Positions 37,896-49,443 of a stretch of 64,000 nt of DNA are shown here, in pieces. The position numbers were made by a program, and so were the translations under genes. The stretch's first letter is position 1, and each line of letters starts with the position of its first letter. The DNA comes from Acanthaster planci (taxonomy: Eukaryota; Echinodermata; Asteroidea; Valvatida; Acanthasteridae): positions 60,001-124,000 of the forward strand of contig NW_019091632.1 of NCBI RefSeq assembly GCF_001949145.1, read 5' to 3'. Under the pieces are notes generated by a model that worked only from the letters and a program-made list of their open reading frames with translations, searched no databases and was not told where the DNA came from.

Positions 37896-38083
37896 CTGTT
37901 AGTGTTTGGTTGTCTATCCTTTGGGTCGTAGCCATGCCCCTGGCCAACAGCCTCGAGTTGCAAAATCTCTTCCCGAGTGTATTCTGGTTCGAACTGACAG
38001 GGCAATATTTCTTGTGCCTCATCAACTCCTTCAATGTTGCTTTCTTCGTCAAAATGAATAAGACGAACATGACAACACCAACG
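37896..38083 (-). pseudogene. Possible minus-strand exon with an FEPEYT motif inside the TTAA element
   Basis: On the minus strand, 188 bases between a candidate acceptor ATTCCAG and donor AACAG|GTCATA are open in one frame. They read as an acidic protein segment including HFDEESNIEGVDEAQ and then CQFEPEYTREEILQLEA. The PYxFEP-like motif followed by an EE-rich helix resembles uncharacterised proteins linked with mobile or lineage-expanded families in marine invertebrates; this resemblance is from memory and unproven. It runs opposite to the THAP exon, so either the element has two genes or one of the two calls is wrong. Confidence 0.35.
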
Positions 38084-39638
38084 CTGGAATTATCGCCGCA
38101 TGTGTCTGACATGATTGCACACGCCAACGCTACTACATTATGCACATGTCGACGTGTTGTTGCATGACAGTAAACAGTCGCCGGATAAAGGACTCCATCC
38201 TATGACATTACGATTCTTGGGAATTTCTTCAGACAACTTTCGGTACCCGACGGCTGTTGTTTAGCTTTTGCTCACAGAAGGGAGTGAAATAGGGTCGTGA
38301 AAACTGTAATTTCTAACATATTTTCGCGCATTTTGAAATTATGCAGATGTGTTTTCTTGTTATATGAATGTTTGTTTTATGTGTTGATGCATGTTTAACA
38401 ACATACCTTCCCAGCACGGCCCATTCCCTTTAAGATTCAACTCGTGACTTAATGACATAAGCACTCTCCAAACTCTACCGGTACATGCAACGTGCCACTT
38501 TGAAACAGTTGGCTCGTAAGTGAATGCACTGTGTTTGGCGTCTAGGTGGCTCACTCTTGGAATCGTGCTGTGTGATGACTGTTGTAGGCGTTCCCCCGTC
38601 ACTCATCGTTCCCACCAGACTGCGAAAGAAGTCTTGGGTGCCGTTACCCTGTTAGATTGAAAGCAGATCGCATGCGAAAATTCCAAGAGCCAGAGAGTGT
38701 TGGATGGCTGTTGCCAGAAACCAGAGGTTATGGCTTTAACATCTGTTTTGAACAGTGTTCTGTTGATCGGCCAACTTCAGTCAACCCAGTACCCTCCAAT
38801 GCTGGTGCTGGTTATTTTGTTGCAGCCAGTACCTCCCAGATCATTCTAAATGCTGTGGGAAGTTGGTATTTAAAAACAAGGAGGAAAATTGCCAGATTTG
38901 TAGCACAGCTGTTACCGTTGTACCTGTGGTGTTTCATGTTTCGTATAAAAATGTGGGCTTATGCAGTGTTTTCAGTCGCAGATCATTCCTGAAGATTCAA
39001 TGAAAAAATTGTCCTATTCATTGAGGCTAAAGACTAGTCATCATTTGAAAGTACATATACAGTACTTCTTTCTTACCATGATGTGCAATGGGTTTCAAAT
39101 TATGGAGAACAGGCTTGAACCTCCTCGTTTCTTTCGCACGCCTCTGATGCCCTGAGTTATCTTGGCCATCCTGTTGCTATGATGACCCAGGCTGTCCAGG
39201 GTTCTATCAATTAGGGGTCATATTTTTGCGTGACTCTGTCACTGACATGTGATTTTGTAAGTTCAGAACACTTGCTCTAATTTCCAAGAGTGGTGAATTA
39301 ATGCAAATTACCTGCCAAACAAATACAAATAGTTTGAAATCAGTTTACCCGGTAGATGATATTTCCATGTCAGATTACGCAGGTCAGGTGTAACAGAGAC
39401 CCCAAAATGTCACTTTTTGGACTCCGAATTTATAGAATGACCGTGCAGTATATGGAATATTCAAAATGGTTTGATGTGGAGCTGAACTCTGTGTGAAATA
39501 TATTGACCAGTGGACGTAGCACCTTCTGGATTTCCACAATTAGAGACAGTTAAATTCAATTTATCTTGTTTGGTATTTTTATTATGTATTGAAAAACAAA
39601 TCTGGCCAGCCCCATTGGTTGTTTCATTATGCATGCAG

Positions 39639-39797
39639 ATGGCAGGCCAATCAGAACTCAGGATGTGAATTACCTCGGTCGGAGCAATCTGCAGCTGCTG
39701 GAGGTGACGGCCAGCGATGAAGCGGTGTACGTCTGCACTGCCGAGAACACAGTGACAGGGGCCACCGTGCAGGCACGGGCCCAGCTGTATCACGTGG
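39639..39797 (+). CDS. PRTG-like: Exon 5: second half of Ig3
   Basis: Acceptor CATGCAG|AT at 39638/39639; donor GTGG|GTAAGT at 39797/39798. Residues 259-311 plus one base. It begins DGRPI (end of the Ig3 CD region), then NYLGRSNLQLLEV, the DEAVYVC motif with Cys291, and TAENTVTGATVQARAQLY, a typical G strand. The F-strand motif reads SDEAVYVC, with Ala in place of the usual Gly. Phase 1 on both sides. Confidence 0.9.
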
Positions 39798-40521
39798 GTA
39801 AGTAGCCAAAGGGTCCAAGTCCACGGGAGCTGGCACCAAGTGAGAGAGTGTACACAGTTGGAGGGGCCTTTGGCAATGGCCAGGGTCGTTAAGATGTTGC
39901 TGCTTGCCTTGCAGTACGATGCATTTCACTTCTTGTTAATGATTCAGGGGAGAATTCTTCCGCCCGTTTGATGCCTGGTCAAACAGTAGCCAGAGCAGAT
40001 ACTGTATTGCACTCAAAGGATTGGCTTCCTCATGAAAAAGAGATAGAAATTATTAAAAATGCACTCTGTTCAAACAGGTCACAGCTTCACAAGAGAACCA
40101 TCTGTGTTTTGCAGGATTTTTTGTTTTGTGTTTGTTTCTGTGTTTGCAGTACCTGCAACATTGGGAGGGGGCGTTTGTGACTGGTGCAAGAATTATCTGG
40201 TCATTGTAGCTCCAACTGTGCTAAGTCCAACAAGATTCTATGTGATATATGCTGAACCTTGAGGATATTCCTAACCTTCAACGTTCAGGGTAGATCACCT
40301 GGAATCTTTGGGGGAATTGCCATCGTTAGGGGTTATATGTAACTTACGTGTGTATATTTGACTCAATCATTAGTATGCTGAGGCAGCTCATGTATTGCTC
40401 ATCTTCATGAAAAAGAGAGAAATAAACCCTTATGCATTCAAAGCATACAAGAATTATCAAACTAGCTGTCCCCAGAAATTGATTAATTTTTGCTTTTCTT
40501 TTCCTCCCCCCCATCCCTCAG
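39798..40521 (+). other. Intron 5 (724 bp, phase 1)
   Basis: Bounded by GTAAGT and a pyrimidine-rich acceptor CCCCCCATCCCTCAG. Nothing else is recognised. Confidence 0.85.
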
Positions 40522-40797
40522 TGCCCCCAGCCTTCAGGGTGGCTCCGTCCAAGTTCTTTGGGCCACTTGGCAGTACTGGCAGATTCTCCTGCTCTGCCAC
40601 GGGCCGCCCCACACCAGCCATCCACTGGCTGCACAACGGCCAGCCCGTGGAGCTAGACGAACGGGTGGTACAGCAGCCCTCAGACGACCTGGTCTTCATC
40701 GGGGTGCAGCGGGAAGACATGGGCATGGTCCAGTGCGTGGCTGAGAACGAGGGGGGCCGCATCCAGGCGGGAGCCCAACTGGAAGTTCGCCTCAGTG
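40522..40797 (+). CDS. PRTG-like: Exon 6: complete Ig4
   Basis: Acceptor CCCTCAG|TG at 40521/40522; donor CAGTG|GTGAGT at 40797/40798. Ninety-two codons, a symmetrical 1-1 module encoding one Ig domain (residues 312-403). Landmarks: PPAFRVAPS, Cys335 in GRFSCSATGRPTP, Trp347 in IHWLHNGQPV, and Cys383 in EDMGMVQC. The usual tyrosine two residues before the F-strand cysteine is valine here (MVQC rather than xYxC). It ends NEGGRIQAGAQLEVRLSG. Confidence 0.92.
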
Positions 40798-41825
40798 GTG
40801 AGTTGATAGACCACTCCCAGGAGAGGTGGATACTTGGTCAGGTCCAGGCAATATCTGCAATCTATCCCCACTTCAATTCCTTGCGTCTGTACAAAGAACA
40901 GTAGCACTAACACGACTCGGTAGTTGAACCATTTTGCCAAATCCCATCGGTCGCATCTGCTGTTGGGTACGTCTCTTGCTCCTTTCATATCTTCCGCAGC
41001 CTCTCATCACTGCTTTTTTTTGGGGGGGGTTCATTGATCCCCTATGTACTTGGTTGGGTAAAAGGCTATTGATAACCAGTGATGCACCCGTGCCCCAAGG
41101 CTTGGTTTCAAACAGTCAATTAAAAATACAAAGTGTTATTGCTCAAGTAACATGAGTCAAATTGTAGTTCACCGGAGCCATCATTCAGGGTTCAGACTAC
41201 ACCCTAGGCTTGAGGGGGCCACTCACTTTCTTTACATACATGTGCATTCTTAAACCTGATGATACCAGACGCTGGACCCAGCTTCAGGGGAAAAATTTGC
41301 ACAGCAAGGGGAAAACAGACTCATCTTCGGCAAGCTCTGCAGACAAGTGGAATCATATGTTAAAAACAAAGAGGTTGCGGGATCAGAATTTACCAGATTA
41401 CCAGTAGCTTGTAAATTTCATTTTTTAAAGGCTTCTCGCCCATTTTGCATGTACATTACTTATGAAACTTTGAGTGTGAGGAGCAGAACTTAAGGTTGCA
41501 TGTGATTATAGCAAAAACTGGATGTTACGGAGAAAGAAGTTTCTATTGTTGACGCTTGTAATGAAATAGGGCTTGTTGTTAGTGAAATTTTGGCAGTCTT
41601 GAAGATTTTCAGTCCTTGACGGTTATGGGGCAGTGACTGAATTCTTCATTTTTGTCTGACAGGTTTGTAGAAGTCTTCAAAAAGTCAAGTTGTTCTCTAC
41701 CCCAGTCCATTGTTTTGTAGCTTGCCAGTCGGGTTCCGATGTAGGTTCGTGTGTTTGATTTTTATTGTTCAGCCTCGATGTACGTGTAAACCGATTCCGT
41801 TACTGTGTTGTCCCTCCCCCCTCAG
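40798..41825 (+). other. Intron 6 (1,028 bp, phase 1)
   Basis: Bounded by GTGAGT and CTCCCCCCTCAG. No repeat family or coding signal is recognised. Confidence 0.85.
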
Positions 41826-41966
41826 GCAAATTGCCCAATCCCCCGCAGCACGTCCGCTTGCATTCTATCAACCCCAACACGGTCATGGTGACCTGGAGCC
41901 CCCCAGAACGGTCTGAAATTGAGATCATCGCTTACAGCATCCACTACCAGGCCGTCGAGAGTAAAG
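41826..41966 (+). CDS. PRTG-like: Exon 7: first half of FN3-1
   Basis: Acceptor CCCTCAG|GC at 41825/41826; donor AAAG|GTGAGA at 41966/41967. Residues 404-450. It reads LPNPPQHVRLHSINPNTVMV then the conserved FN3 tryptophan in VTWSPPERSE and the C-strand AYSIHYQAVESK. The P-x-P-x-x-V start and Trp position are those of the first FN3 domain after Ig4 in DCC-type receptors. Confidence 0.92.
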
Positions 41967-42273
41967 GTGAGATATGTCCGGATTTTTCTGGATTCCCTGA
42001 TTCTTTTTTGCTTAAACGTATTCAGGATACATATGGATTGTCCCTTTGGCATGGCTTTGCCAAAACTACATTAAGTACAGTGTGCTATAGAGAGTACATT
42101 CTTGTATTGTTACTCACGCTGGAATACAATGGCCAGATGATGTACAGATGGCCAGGGTTGTCGGAGAAGACCACCTGAGACCATCACAAGATCCCAAGAA
42201 ACCTTAACAAGACCTTCAGTCTTGCCTGTTACTGACAACATTTTCCTCCTCCCTCCTGCCCGGACTCAAGCAG
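41967..42273 (+). other. Intron 7 (307 bp, phase 1)
   Basis: The shortest intron of the gene, splitting FN3-1. Bounded by GTGAGA and ACTCAAGCAG. No other feature is seen. Confidence 0.85.
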
Positions 42274-42432
42274 GCAGCCGGGAGCTTGATGAAATCTGCA
42301 ACGCTGAGGACACACAGTTCATGGTGGACGAGCTGAACCCGCACACCAACTACTCATTCTATATGCTGTCGTGGAACACCAACGGGCCGAGCAAGGAGTC
42401 AGCGCGCCAGTACATTTTTACAGAGCAGTCGA
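42274..42432 (+). CDS. PRTG-like: Exon 8: second half of FN3-1
   Basis: Acceptor AAGCAG|GC at 42273/42274 (the in-phase choice among three neighbouring AGs); donor CGA|GTGAGT at 42432/42433. Residues 451-503. It contains FMVDELNPHTNYSFYMLSWNTNGPSKES, where L.P.T.Y.F is the hallmark E-F turn and tyrosine corner of FN3 domains, ending in the G strand YIFTEQS. Phase 1 on both sides. Confidence 0.92.
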
Positions 42433-44205
42433 GTGAGTTTATCTGACCTTTCTCCCACCCTCCCCCGACCCCAGATAGAAAAGCAGAGTACAGGTGTTTC
42501 ATAAAACAGTGCACCACCAAGTATGTCGTGGGAAAGTTGACAAATTTCATTAACTGGATATGTGCAGGGAATTGTGTCCATTGCTTGCTTGGATAGACGA
42601 TTATTTCAAGTGCCAATGTTAATTGATCAAGTTGGTTGTTTGATTTCCAAGGTGGCCAAACTCTGGTTCCCATCCTGCAAACCCCCCGAAGCACATCAAT
42701 ATCCATAGATGAATGCCATTTTCTATCAGTTGTAAGCATGGAAAATGGCCTTTCCCTGGCAAGCTCCTGATGGCAAACTGTATTATTAATGACTTGAAGT
42801 ATTCACTTCTCATTATCCCGTTAATTAATTCTTGCGTGGAATTTTTAGATTGTATCAATGGTTTTGTTTTGTTTTTTTGTGAGTTTTGGGGAGTTTTGTA
42901 TAGGTCAGCTATCAGACCCCCCAAAAAGCATACAAAGAGCACTTGAATAAAATTTACCTGATTTGTTCTCAGCTGCTTTTGTCATAACTATCTCGGGGAG
43001 GGGGGGCAAGCTAATATTTTCCCGGAACTCCTGCATTGAGATTGTGACTGATTTTTACCACCCTTGGGGAATATGTGACATTTCAGGAGTAGTGACGTTT
43101 CATATTGCCGTATTTCCTCTGTGCCTTGGCATATTAAATTACACAAACCAACTTAATGGATGTTACTGTGTAAAGTACTTCCTCCTAATGATGTACAGTG
43201 TACTCATGAAACATGGATATGGATCTGTTCTTATGTGGGTAGCATAACACCATTACCAATTTCAGAACAGGGCCAGCAGAAGGAATTTATTACAAGCTCA
43301 TTTTTCTGCTGCTTATAAATTAGTTCTGGTAAAAATTCCCTATTTTTCAACAGCAAGGGGTGCTTGATTTGTTTTTTTGATTTTGTTTGTATTCACTTTC
43401 TCTCATTGGCTTATCCAGTTTTGTTTTCTAGAGTTTGATCATTCATGTAGTGACATTTGGAATGTAAAAGGGTCATTCCATGGGGCACAATTTGTGACGG
43501 TGTCAAATTTACATGGGTTCCATAAAAATGAAAAGCTATTTCTCCGCAAGTGGATTCCAAATTGACATTGTTTTATATCTTGCAAAGCTGTGTACAAAGG
43601 TGTATGTTGTTTGAACAGAGTAGATTACCCACTGTGCAGGTCATGACAGATGGTAAAAGTTACCCATGTGACAAGGACACCATCACAAATTGTGCCCAAA
43701 CCTCACGCAATGACCCAAAACTGAAATGAAAAGTACAAGTTTTTTGTGTGAAATCTAGATGAACCCAATCCACTTTAAGCTTGTAAAAGATTCCTCCAAA
43801 ATGCTTTTATGTTTTTGCTTTTATTTTGTTTGTAATTGAGTGCTCAGAGAAAGTCGAGTTTCATTGTGTTCACGTACTGTGATAAGTGCCTGTGCATTTA
43901 TTGTTGTATAAATTATCAAAAGCAAAAATGGCAGTACCACACTCTGTCTAACTGGATTCCTACTTGGCAGAGGTGCCCCTCCTCTCTTGAAGTAGGGGAA
44001 GAAAAAGACTAATACTTTGTGGGGGGAGGGGAGGGGAAAGCTTTACACGAATCAATTAGCTGCTTGACAGAATTGTGTAATTAAACTTTGTTATGTTGTG
44101 AGTTGTGTGAAAAAACTGCCCGAGTGCCCTTCTGCCAGGCAGACGACAAATTTAGGATGCAAAGGAAGATGATGTACCAGTCTTTCTCGTCTTCATGTGC
44201 AACAG
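42433..44205 (+). other. Intron 8 (1,773 bp, phase 1)
   Basis: Bounded by GTGAGT and CATGTGCAACAG. It contains the GGGTCATT-ended hairpin element (43470-43716) and a G-rich tract near 44020-44038 (GTGGGGGGAGGGGAGGGG). Confidence 0.8.
43470..43716. mobile_element. GGGTCATT-ended inverted-repeat element (247 bp)
   Basis: The left end GGGTCATTCCATG is followed by GGGCACAATTTGTGACGGTG. The right end carries the reverse complement of the same blocks (CACCATCACAAATTGTGCCC, then CATTGCG-type spacing and AATGACCC). Each arm is about 55 bases with a 6-base indel, leaving a centre of about 140 bases. AAAA flanks both sides, possibly the target duplication. It has no coding capacity. This is a short inverted-repeat DNA element of unassigned superfamily. 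Confidence 0.75.
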
Positions 44206-44511
44206 GGCCCTCCATGCCGCCCAAGTTCACGGCGGCCAGCAACACTCCGACCTCCATCACCCTGAACTGGCAGCCAGTGCCCCCACAGCACCGTCATGGC
44301 ATCATCACCCGTTACCGCATCACAGTGCGCGAGCACAGCGGCGGCGGGCCTGCCGACACGCTGGTCAATAATGCCTCAGTGACGGCCTTCACGCTAGAGG
44401 GCCTGCTGGCCGGGACCATCTACCAGGTGCGCATGGCAGCTGCCACAAACAGCGGATTCGGCGTCAACTCGGACTGGTTGACTGTGCAGACGCGTGTGGA
44501 AGGAGACCTGC
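44206..44511 (+). CDS. PRTG-like: Exon 9: complete FN3-2
   Basis: Acceptor GCAACAG|GG at 44205/44206; donor CTGC|GTAAGT at 44511/44512. One hundred and two codons, a symmetrical 1-1 module with a whole FN3 domain (residues 504-605). Landmarks: PSMPPKFTAASNTPTSI, the conserved Trp in LNWQPVPP, ITRYRITVREH, then the EGLLAGTIYQVRMAA tyrosine corner and NSGFGVNSDWLTVQTR. A potential glycosylation site is NNAS. The exon is clearly more GC-rich than its flanking introns. Confidence 0.95.
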
Positions 44512-46377
44512 GTAAGTGCCCAAAATTTGTTGCTTTTCGATGCTGTATAAAGCTATTGTTTTATTTAACTGGGATTAAGTTCTCTAAGTAAAGAACTGTT
44601 CCCCCTTTGGGACCCCAGGGGAAGAAGACAATGAAGAAATATACATGTTCAGAGGTGTCCGGGAAAACCCCAGCCAAACACTTTGGGGAAACCTTCTGAA
44701 TCAGATGGGGACTGAGAACCTAATCCACCTGTGTGGGTTCGGGATTGATGGTAATCCTAAAACCCTGCCTGAAAAACTAGTAGGTGTCTCTTTGAGTCCC
44801 TCTTCCCGTCCCACTTTTCCCCTGTACTTTGTGACTCCCCAGGGAATAACAACCTTGCCCCCTCCTAGCCTTTTTCTACAGATCGGCGGATTAACCTAGG
44901 TTGGTCCTGTTGACAGCTTGATAATCTTCCATTGACCTGCAGCGATGGGCTGCGATGAAAAAGTCATTAATCTCTCCTCTGTCTCCACTTTGTTCCCTCT
45001 TTTTTTTACACTTGTTGGGAGTTCAAGTTGCTACTTTGTTGATCTCGGCCTCCTGTTTGCGTGTGTGCCCCTGCCTCAAGTATTACAAATATTTGCTGCT
45101 AGAGAGCTCTTAATTCAAGTTGTTGATATACCTCTGTTGTGGTGTTTGAGGAGATAGTTAAAAAAAAAAATCCCAGCAGAACTGGGCCCTGTTTACACGG
45201 CCGGTTTTTAGTGCATGTGTTTTTCTTGTGTCACAGGGAGCTGTATAATATTTCAAGGTTGACTGACAGGTTAAGTTGTGTTAACATTGAACACTGGCCA
45301 GATGGTCGCATATTTCCAAGAATTTTTTTTTGTTCGGACACCAAGGAGGGGTAGAAGGGTTCCTCTTGATAGTATGCATATTCATATCTTTCTTAAGGTA
45401 TCTCTTTGCTCCTTTTTTTTTAATGCCAGTTTCGTAAAACTTTGACAACTTTTGTGTACACATCTACTCCTGTGTCTAAAGAATTGGAAATTTATTCCGA
45501 ATCCACTTGTGTTTGCTTCTATTTTAAATACTTAACATACGGGTTTGTATTGGATGAGTTGTCAACTTGTTGGCGATGTCCCACAAGGCGAAACCTGAAA
45601 GTGCTAGGTCATACAGTAGTTGCATGTGGACATTTTCTGTAGCTTCTGCAAGCTTATTTGGATGGCATACCCCAAGTGGGGATGCCGCGATGGATTTACG
45701 TGCCAGCAAAAGTGCCGGTACCTGAAAGTGTTACACCATCATCAGATTGAAGATGTTGCATAAGATTTCATCGGATTGGAATGGCAGGACCCCCTGCTTG
45801 TCCTTTCTTTAAGGTTCTATCTTTCAGGTTGCCTTGGCCCTGTCTGTGAACATTGAGAACTCAAGAGCTGACAAATAAATCTTAAGTACATGCGCATAAA
45901 TGGCGTGTATGTTTTTATTCTGTTTCATATTGCATGGGGACTGAAGTTATCCTGTTATTTTTCTTTTTCATGTGAATTCAACTAATTTGATTATGCCAAA
46001 CTAATGTACTGTACATTGTGTCACATGGTAGCTGTGTTACGGGGACTGTTCCTCTTGTTTGGGACGGCAGGACTGAGCTGTGGGGGACACCAGTTTGTCC
46101 CTGTGGCATTTTGTTCCCCCTAATGTCTATATTTCAGCACATTTGCCATCTCCATAACCCATAACAAGTATGAGTGAACAGCTTCAAATCGTGGACCTTA
46201 AAAATAGAGGATAATAGGGTCCACAGTTGTAAGAGTCCTCCATTGGAAAGCATGTAGAAATCCTATGCGAACCCTTCAAAAACGTTTTAAAATCCCAAAA
46301 ACAGGAGGGCAGTGGAGGTCTATGGTTGATGACATTTACACACCTGTACATGCATGTATGTGTTCTTGTGTACACAG
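44512..46377 (+). other. Intron 9 (1,866 bp, phase 1)
   Basis: Bounded by GTAAGT and TTGTGTACACAG. Mixed unique sequence; no repeat or exon is recognised. Confidence 0.85.
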
Positions 46378-46578
46378 GGCCAAATGCTCCCTACTTTGAG
46401 ACGGTCACTCTCAACTACTCCTCCATCAGCGTCCTGCCGGACCCGCCCCAGCCCTCGGACCTCAACCTCCTGGGGTTGAAGCTGTTCTATTCCAAGCTTG
46501 ACTTAGAGGAAGAGGCAGGCGACGACGACCCGATCCTGCTGTCCCTCAACACCACGGAGTACATCATCACTGGATTAG
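46378..46578 (+). CDS. PRTG-like: Exon 10: first part of FN3-3
   Basis: Acceptor GTACACAG|GG at 46377/46378; donor TTAG|GTGAGC at 46578/46579. Residues 606-672. It reads PNAPYFETVTLNYSSISVLPDP, then GLKLFYSKLDLEEEAGDDDP, then ILLSLNTTEYIITGL. The B-strand tryptophan of FN3 domains is replaced (SISVLPDPP instead of a W-x-PP), while the KLFY and acidic CC' loop are kept. To my knowledge the third FN3 of protogenin/IGDCC4 has a similar KLFY..GPIFL pattern, which is the best branch-level evidence in the window. NYS and NTT are possible glycosylation sites. Confidence 0.9.
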
Positions 46579-49443
46579 GTGAGCTGGGTTTCAAATTCTT
46601 CGCTTCTCCCCATTATCCCCCAGGGGTCCTACTCCAGGTCGTTGTTTTCGCCAAGTGGTGGCTATTTACGAACATTTGCTATAATCCTGATAATTGGCTA
46701 GGAAAAGAGTATTGTCAGTGCTGAAGCATTGAAGTGAAAAAAAAAACACTTTTTTAAAACTGGTTCCTGTGTAAAATTTGCCAGCTGTCCCTGCCCTCCC
46801 TTAATTCTCCCCTTCTGTTTCCTTTCCATGAAGCTCTTGTGTTGTTCACAAAATGCAAATGATGAAGAGCTACAATTTTACAGTCACCCTTCCAGATTTT
46901 CCCAGGGGGCCATTCTGGTGCATGTTCAATTGGTTTTGTAAACATGGGAGTATCAAGGAATGCCAGATGTCTCCCGACGGCAGACTGAGCATGCAAACCG
47001 AATGCTGAGTATACTCGTGGTTCTTTTCAGAACCACACATGCTCATAACAGATATATTCCTTCGCATGGTGCTACCGCAAGCCTTTCCACCTATTAAGAA
47101 ATGCCAGCTAATAAGAAATGCCAGTTTGGCTAAACTGAGACATCTACATATACACTTGTACTTGGTCCACTTGCACTTGACTATACAGTCATTCGTCAGT
47201 GTGTGTATGTGGCACTACGGTAGCAGTGAGGCCTGGAGTTTGGTATTCAAACAGCACCCTGGCTTCGCGCTGCTCTCAACACCTGTGCGTAGTGCAGCAC
47301 TCTGAATCACTTCCTTTTGTTCAGAAGTATAAAGAGTTTAGTTTCAGAGCCTCTCTCGTCTACCCTCCCTGTCCTGTTCATTTTTTTTTTTTTCAATCAA
47401 CCGGTACTCCGTCGGTACTATGAAGTAATTGTGTTGCAATGACAGCAGCTGGTGGCCAACAGTTAATATTACCGGTATGTCCAGTACCACCTACACCTAC
47501 ATGTACCTCCAGCTGTTCTATTCTCTAAATGCAAGTTAACGGTACTATTTTAGGCAAATGTGTGTATTGAGATGATTTCTAAAAAGAAGAAAAAGTCTGC
47601 CGACGGTTTGCATTTTCACAGCAGCTGGTCAGTGGTATTTACTTGTAGTATTTGGTAATTGTGCGTAGGCCCCATCTGGTTTGTGATAAGTGAGGCGTGT
47701 ACGTGCATTAGTACTACCTTTTAAGTTAAAAAACACCTAAAATTTGTTATAAATTTGTTCTGTTACTAAATTTCCTACCTCTGGGGTTGCCCTGGAAACT
47801 TCAAACTGCTTTTGGAGGATAAGCATTTTGGATTAAGCATTTAGAAAATAATGAGAGAAAGAAGCGTTTTGAAAGTCGTGTTAAATGTTGACGCTCCATA
47901 GGAAAAGCATGAAGGTTTTCTTACAAGACAACAGAAATGAGACAGGTTTCCCCATGTACGCTGAAACTCACTTTTTAATGTAATCCAAAAATCACTGATG
48001 ACATACCGGTACCGATCATTGTGGGGAGAAAAACAGAGACTTGTCAGAAGTGCCTTTTTGTTTCTTTTTCCAAACGTTTATGTGAGTGAGGAGAGCAGTG
48101 AATGATGTTTGTGGCTCACCCACTGAGCAAAACTTGCGGCAAAATGCCAACAGAACTCATGTTTTGTTGTTGTCAGTGCTCACTTGAAGAGCTTTAACAC
48201 CCCAGAAACCAACACCTTGCCAGAGCTTGGCCCTTCTAGATGGAAAAGGTAACTTTTCCAAGAATTTTAGTTGGCGTAGGTTTTTTTTTTCATAAGGAGC
48301 CCAAGGGGAAGGGGAGGGAAGCTGGAGCAGGTTGACCCAGATTACTCAAGACAGGGAATTCAGGAATGGAGGGCTGGAGATGATGATGGCCTTGGCAAAG
48401 TGCCAGAGGAAACAGAGCAGGGGTAACCCTTTCCCAAGTTCCCCACCCCCATGGGCATCTGTGGGGGAGGGAGGAAGGATAAGCCATGACCAGTGACCCT
48501 GGCTGAACTTTTCCCTGGCCAATTATTAACCTGTGGGTTTGGTCAGGTGGGTTTTGTGATCATATGACGATAAAAAAAAAAATGAACCAGTTAAGCAAAT
48601 GAGTAAGGACACTTTGGTTAGTTGATTTCTGTTTTTTTACAAGGATTCTCAAATTCTTTTGAGACTTGTTTCAAGTTAATCCCATTTGTACGTCACTTTC
48701 AGGCATATTGAACCATAGCCTCTGCATGTACACGTAATGTGACAACTGCTGCGAAAGAATTTTGTAAGGCTACCTTGGAAAATTGGTTCCCTGTACAGTT
48801 TATTTTTAAGACTGTGTAGAACATGGGTAAAGGAAACCCGGACAATCCATTAATGTGAATAGCTATCGTGCCGGATTAAGCATCAGTACTGGATGGAGAC
48901 CCTAAGTTGACATGTTGCCTGCAGAAACACCCACTTGCCAATTCATTGCGACCAGCACTTGTGACTCTGCTCCTTTTTTTATCTTTTATTATATTTTTTA
49001 AAAGTCTATTTATGTCTCATCTAGCCACTGCTTCTGCTCAAACAGGTGTGTGAATTATTAATAATGGCTACAACTGGTGTATGACCAGAGGCCAGAAGGG
49101 GGGAGGGGATGGTGGTAATGGACAGTGTTGCCCGTAGGGTAATTGCTTTTAATTATTCATGAAGCGGAGGGGCTGATTGATGACAAGTAAAGCAGGAGAG
49201 AATAGTGCCTATTTTGTTTTGTTCTCTTTTCGCCCTCCAATCCATCATTTGTCTTGAAATTGACCGCACATGAAAGTGAAAAACCGAATTGAATGGGAAG
49301 GGGGGTTGTTAGCATCCCAGGGGAGATTTGGAATGGGGGAAGGGGGAACTGGACACTTATTAGGGAGAAAAACATCAGGTGAAGAGACCCTCCTGGGTAT
49401 TTCAGTTCACCTTTGTGGGATGTGCTTATTAAGCCATTGTGCA

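Larger units (their letters stand above)
36987..38429 (+). mobile_element. Kolobok-like DNA transposon with TTAA duplications and a THAP exon (1,443 bp)
   Basis: The left end AGGGGATGGGCC follows TTAA (36983-36986). The right end GGCCCATTCCCT precedes TTAA (38430-38433). The termini are inverted repeats with one mismatch over 12 bases. Inside lies a THAP-type zinc-finger exon (37472-37574). TTAA target sites together with a THAP domain are the combination known for Kolobok transposases; P elements also use THAP but make 8-bp duplications, which are not seen. The element is too short and too broken to encode a full transposase. Confidence 0.7.
31441..39638 (+). other. Intron 4 (8.2 kb, phase 1)
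   Basis: Bounded by GTAGGC and TGCATGCAG. It contains a tRNA-derived SINE head (31507-31575), acatgtac clusters (35165-35220 and near 33597), a 59-nt TTAA palindrome (36283-36341) and a Kolobok-like THAP element (36987-38429). No host exon is seen. Confidence 0.75.

Noticed and set aside
44018-44040. Possible G-quadruplex GGGGGGAGGGGAGGGG
   Set aside because: Only three separated G runs; a fourth needs splitting the first run without a loop, so support is weak.
44088-44205. Upstream open extension of exon 9 starting at an ATG near 44088
   Set aside because: The frame reads through the acceptor into intron sequence; the in-phase join to exon 8 at 44206 explains the domain fully.
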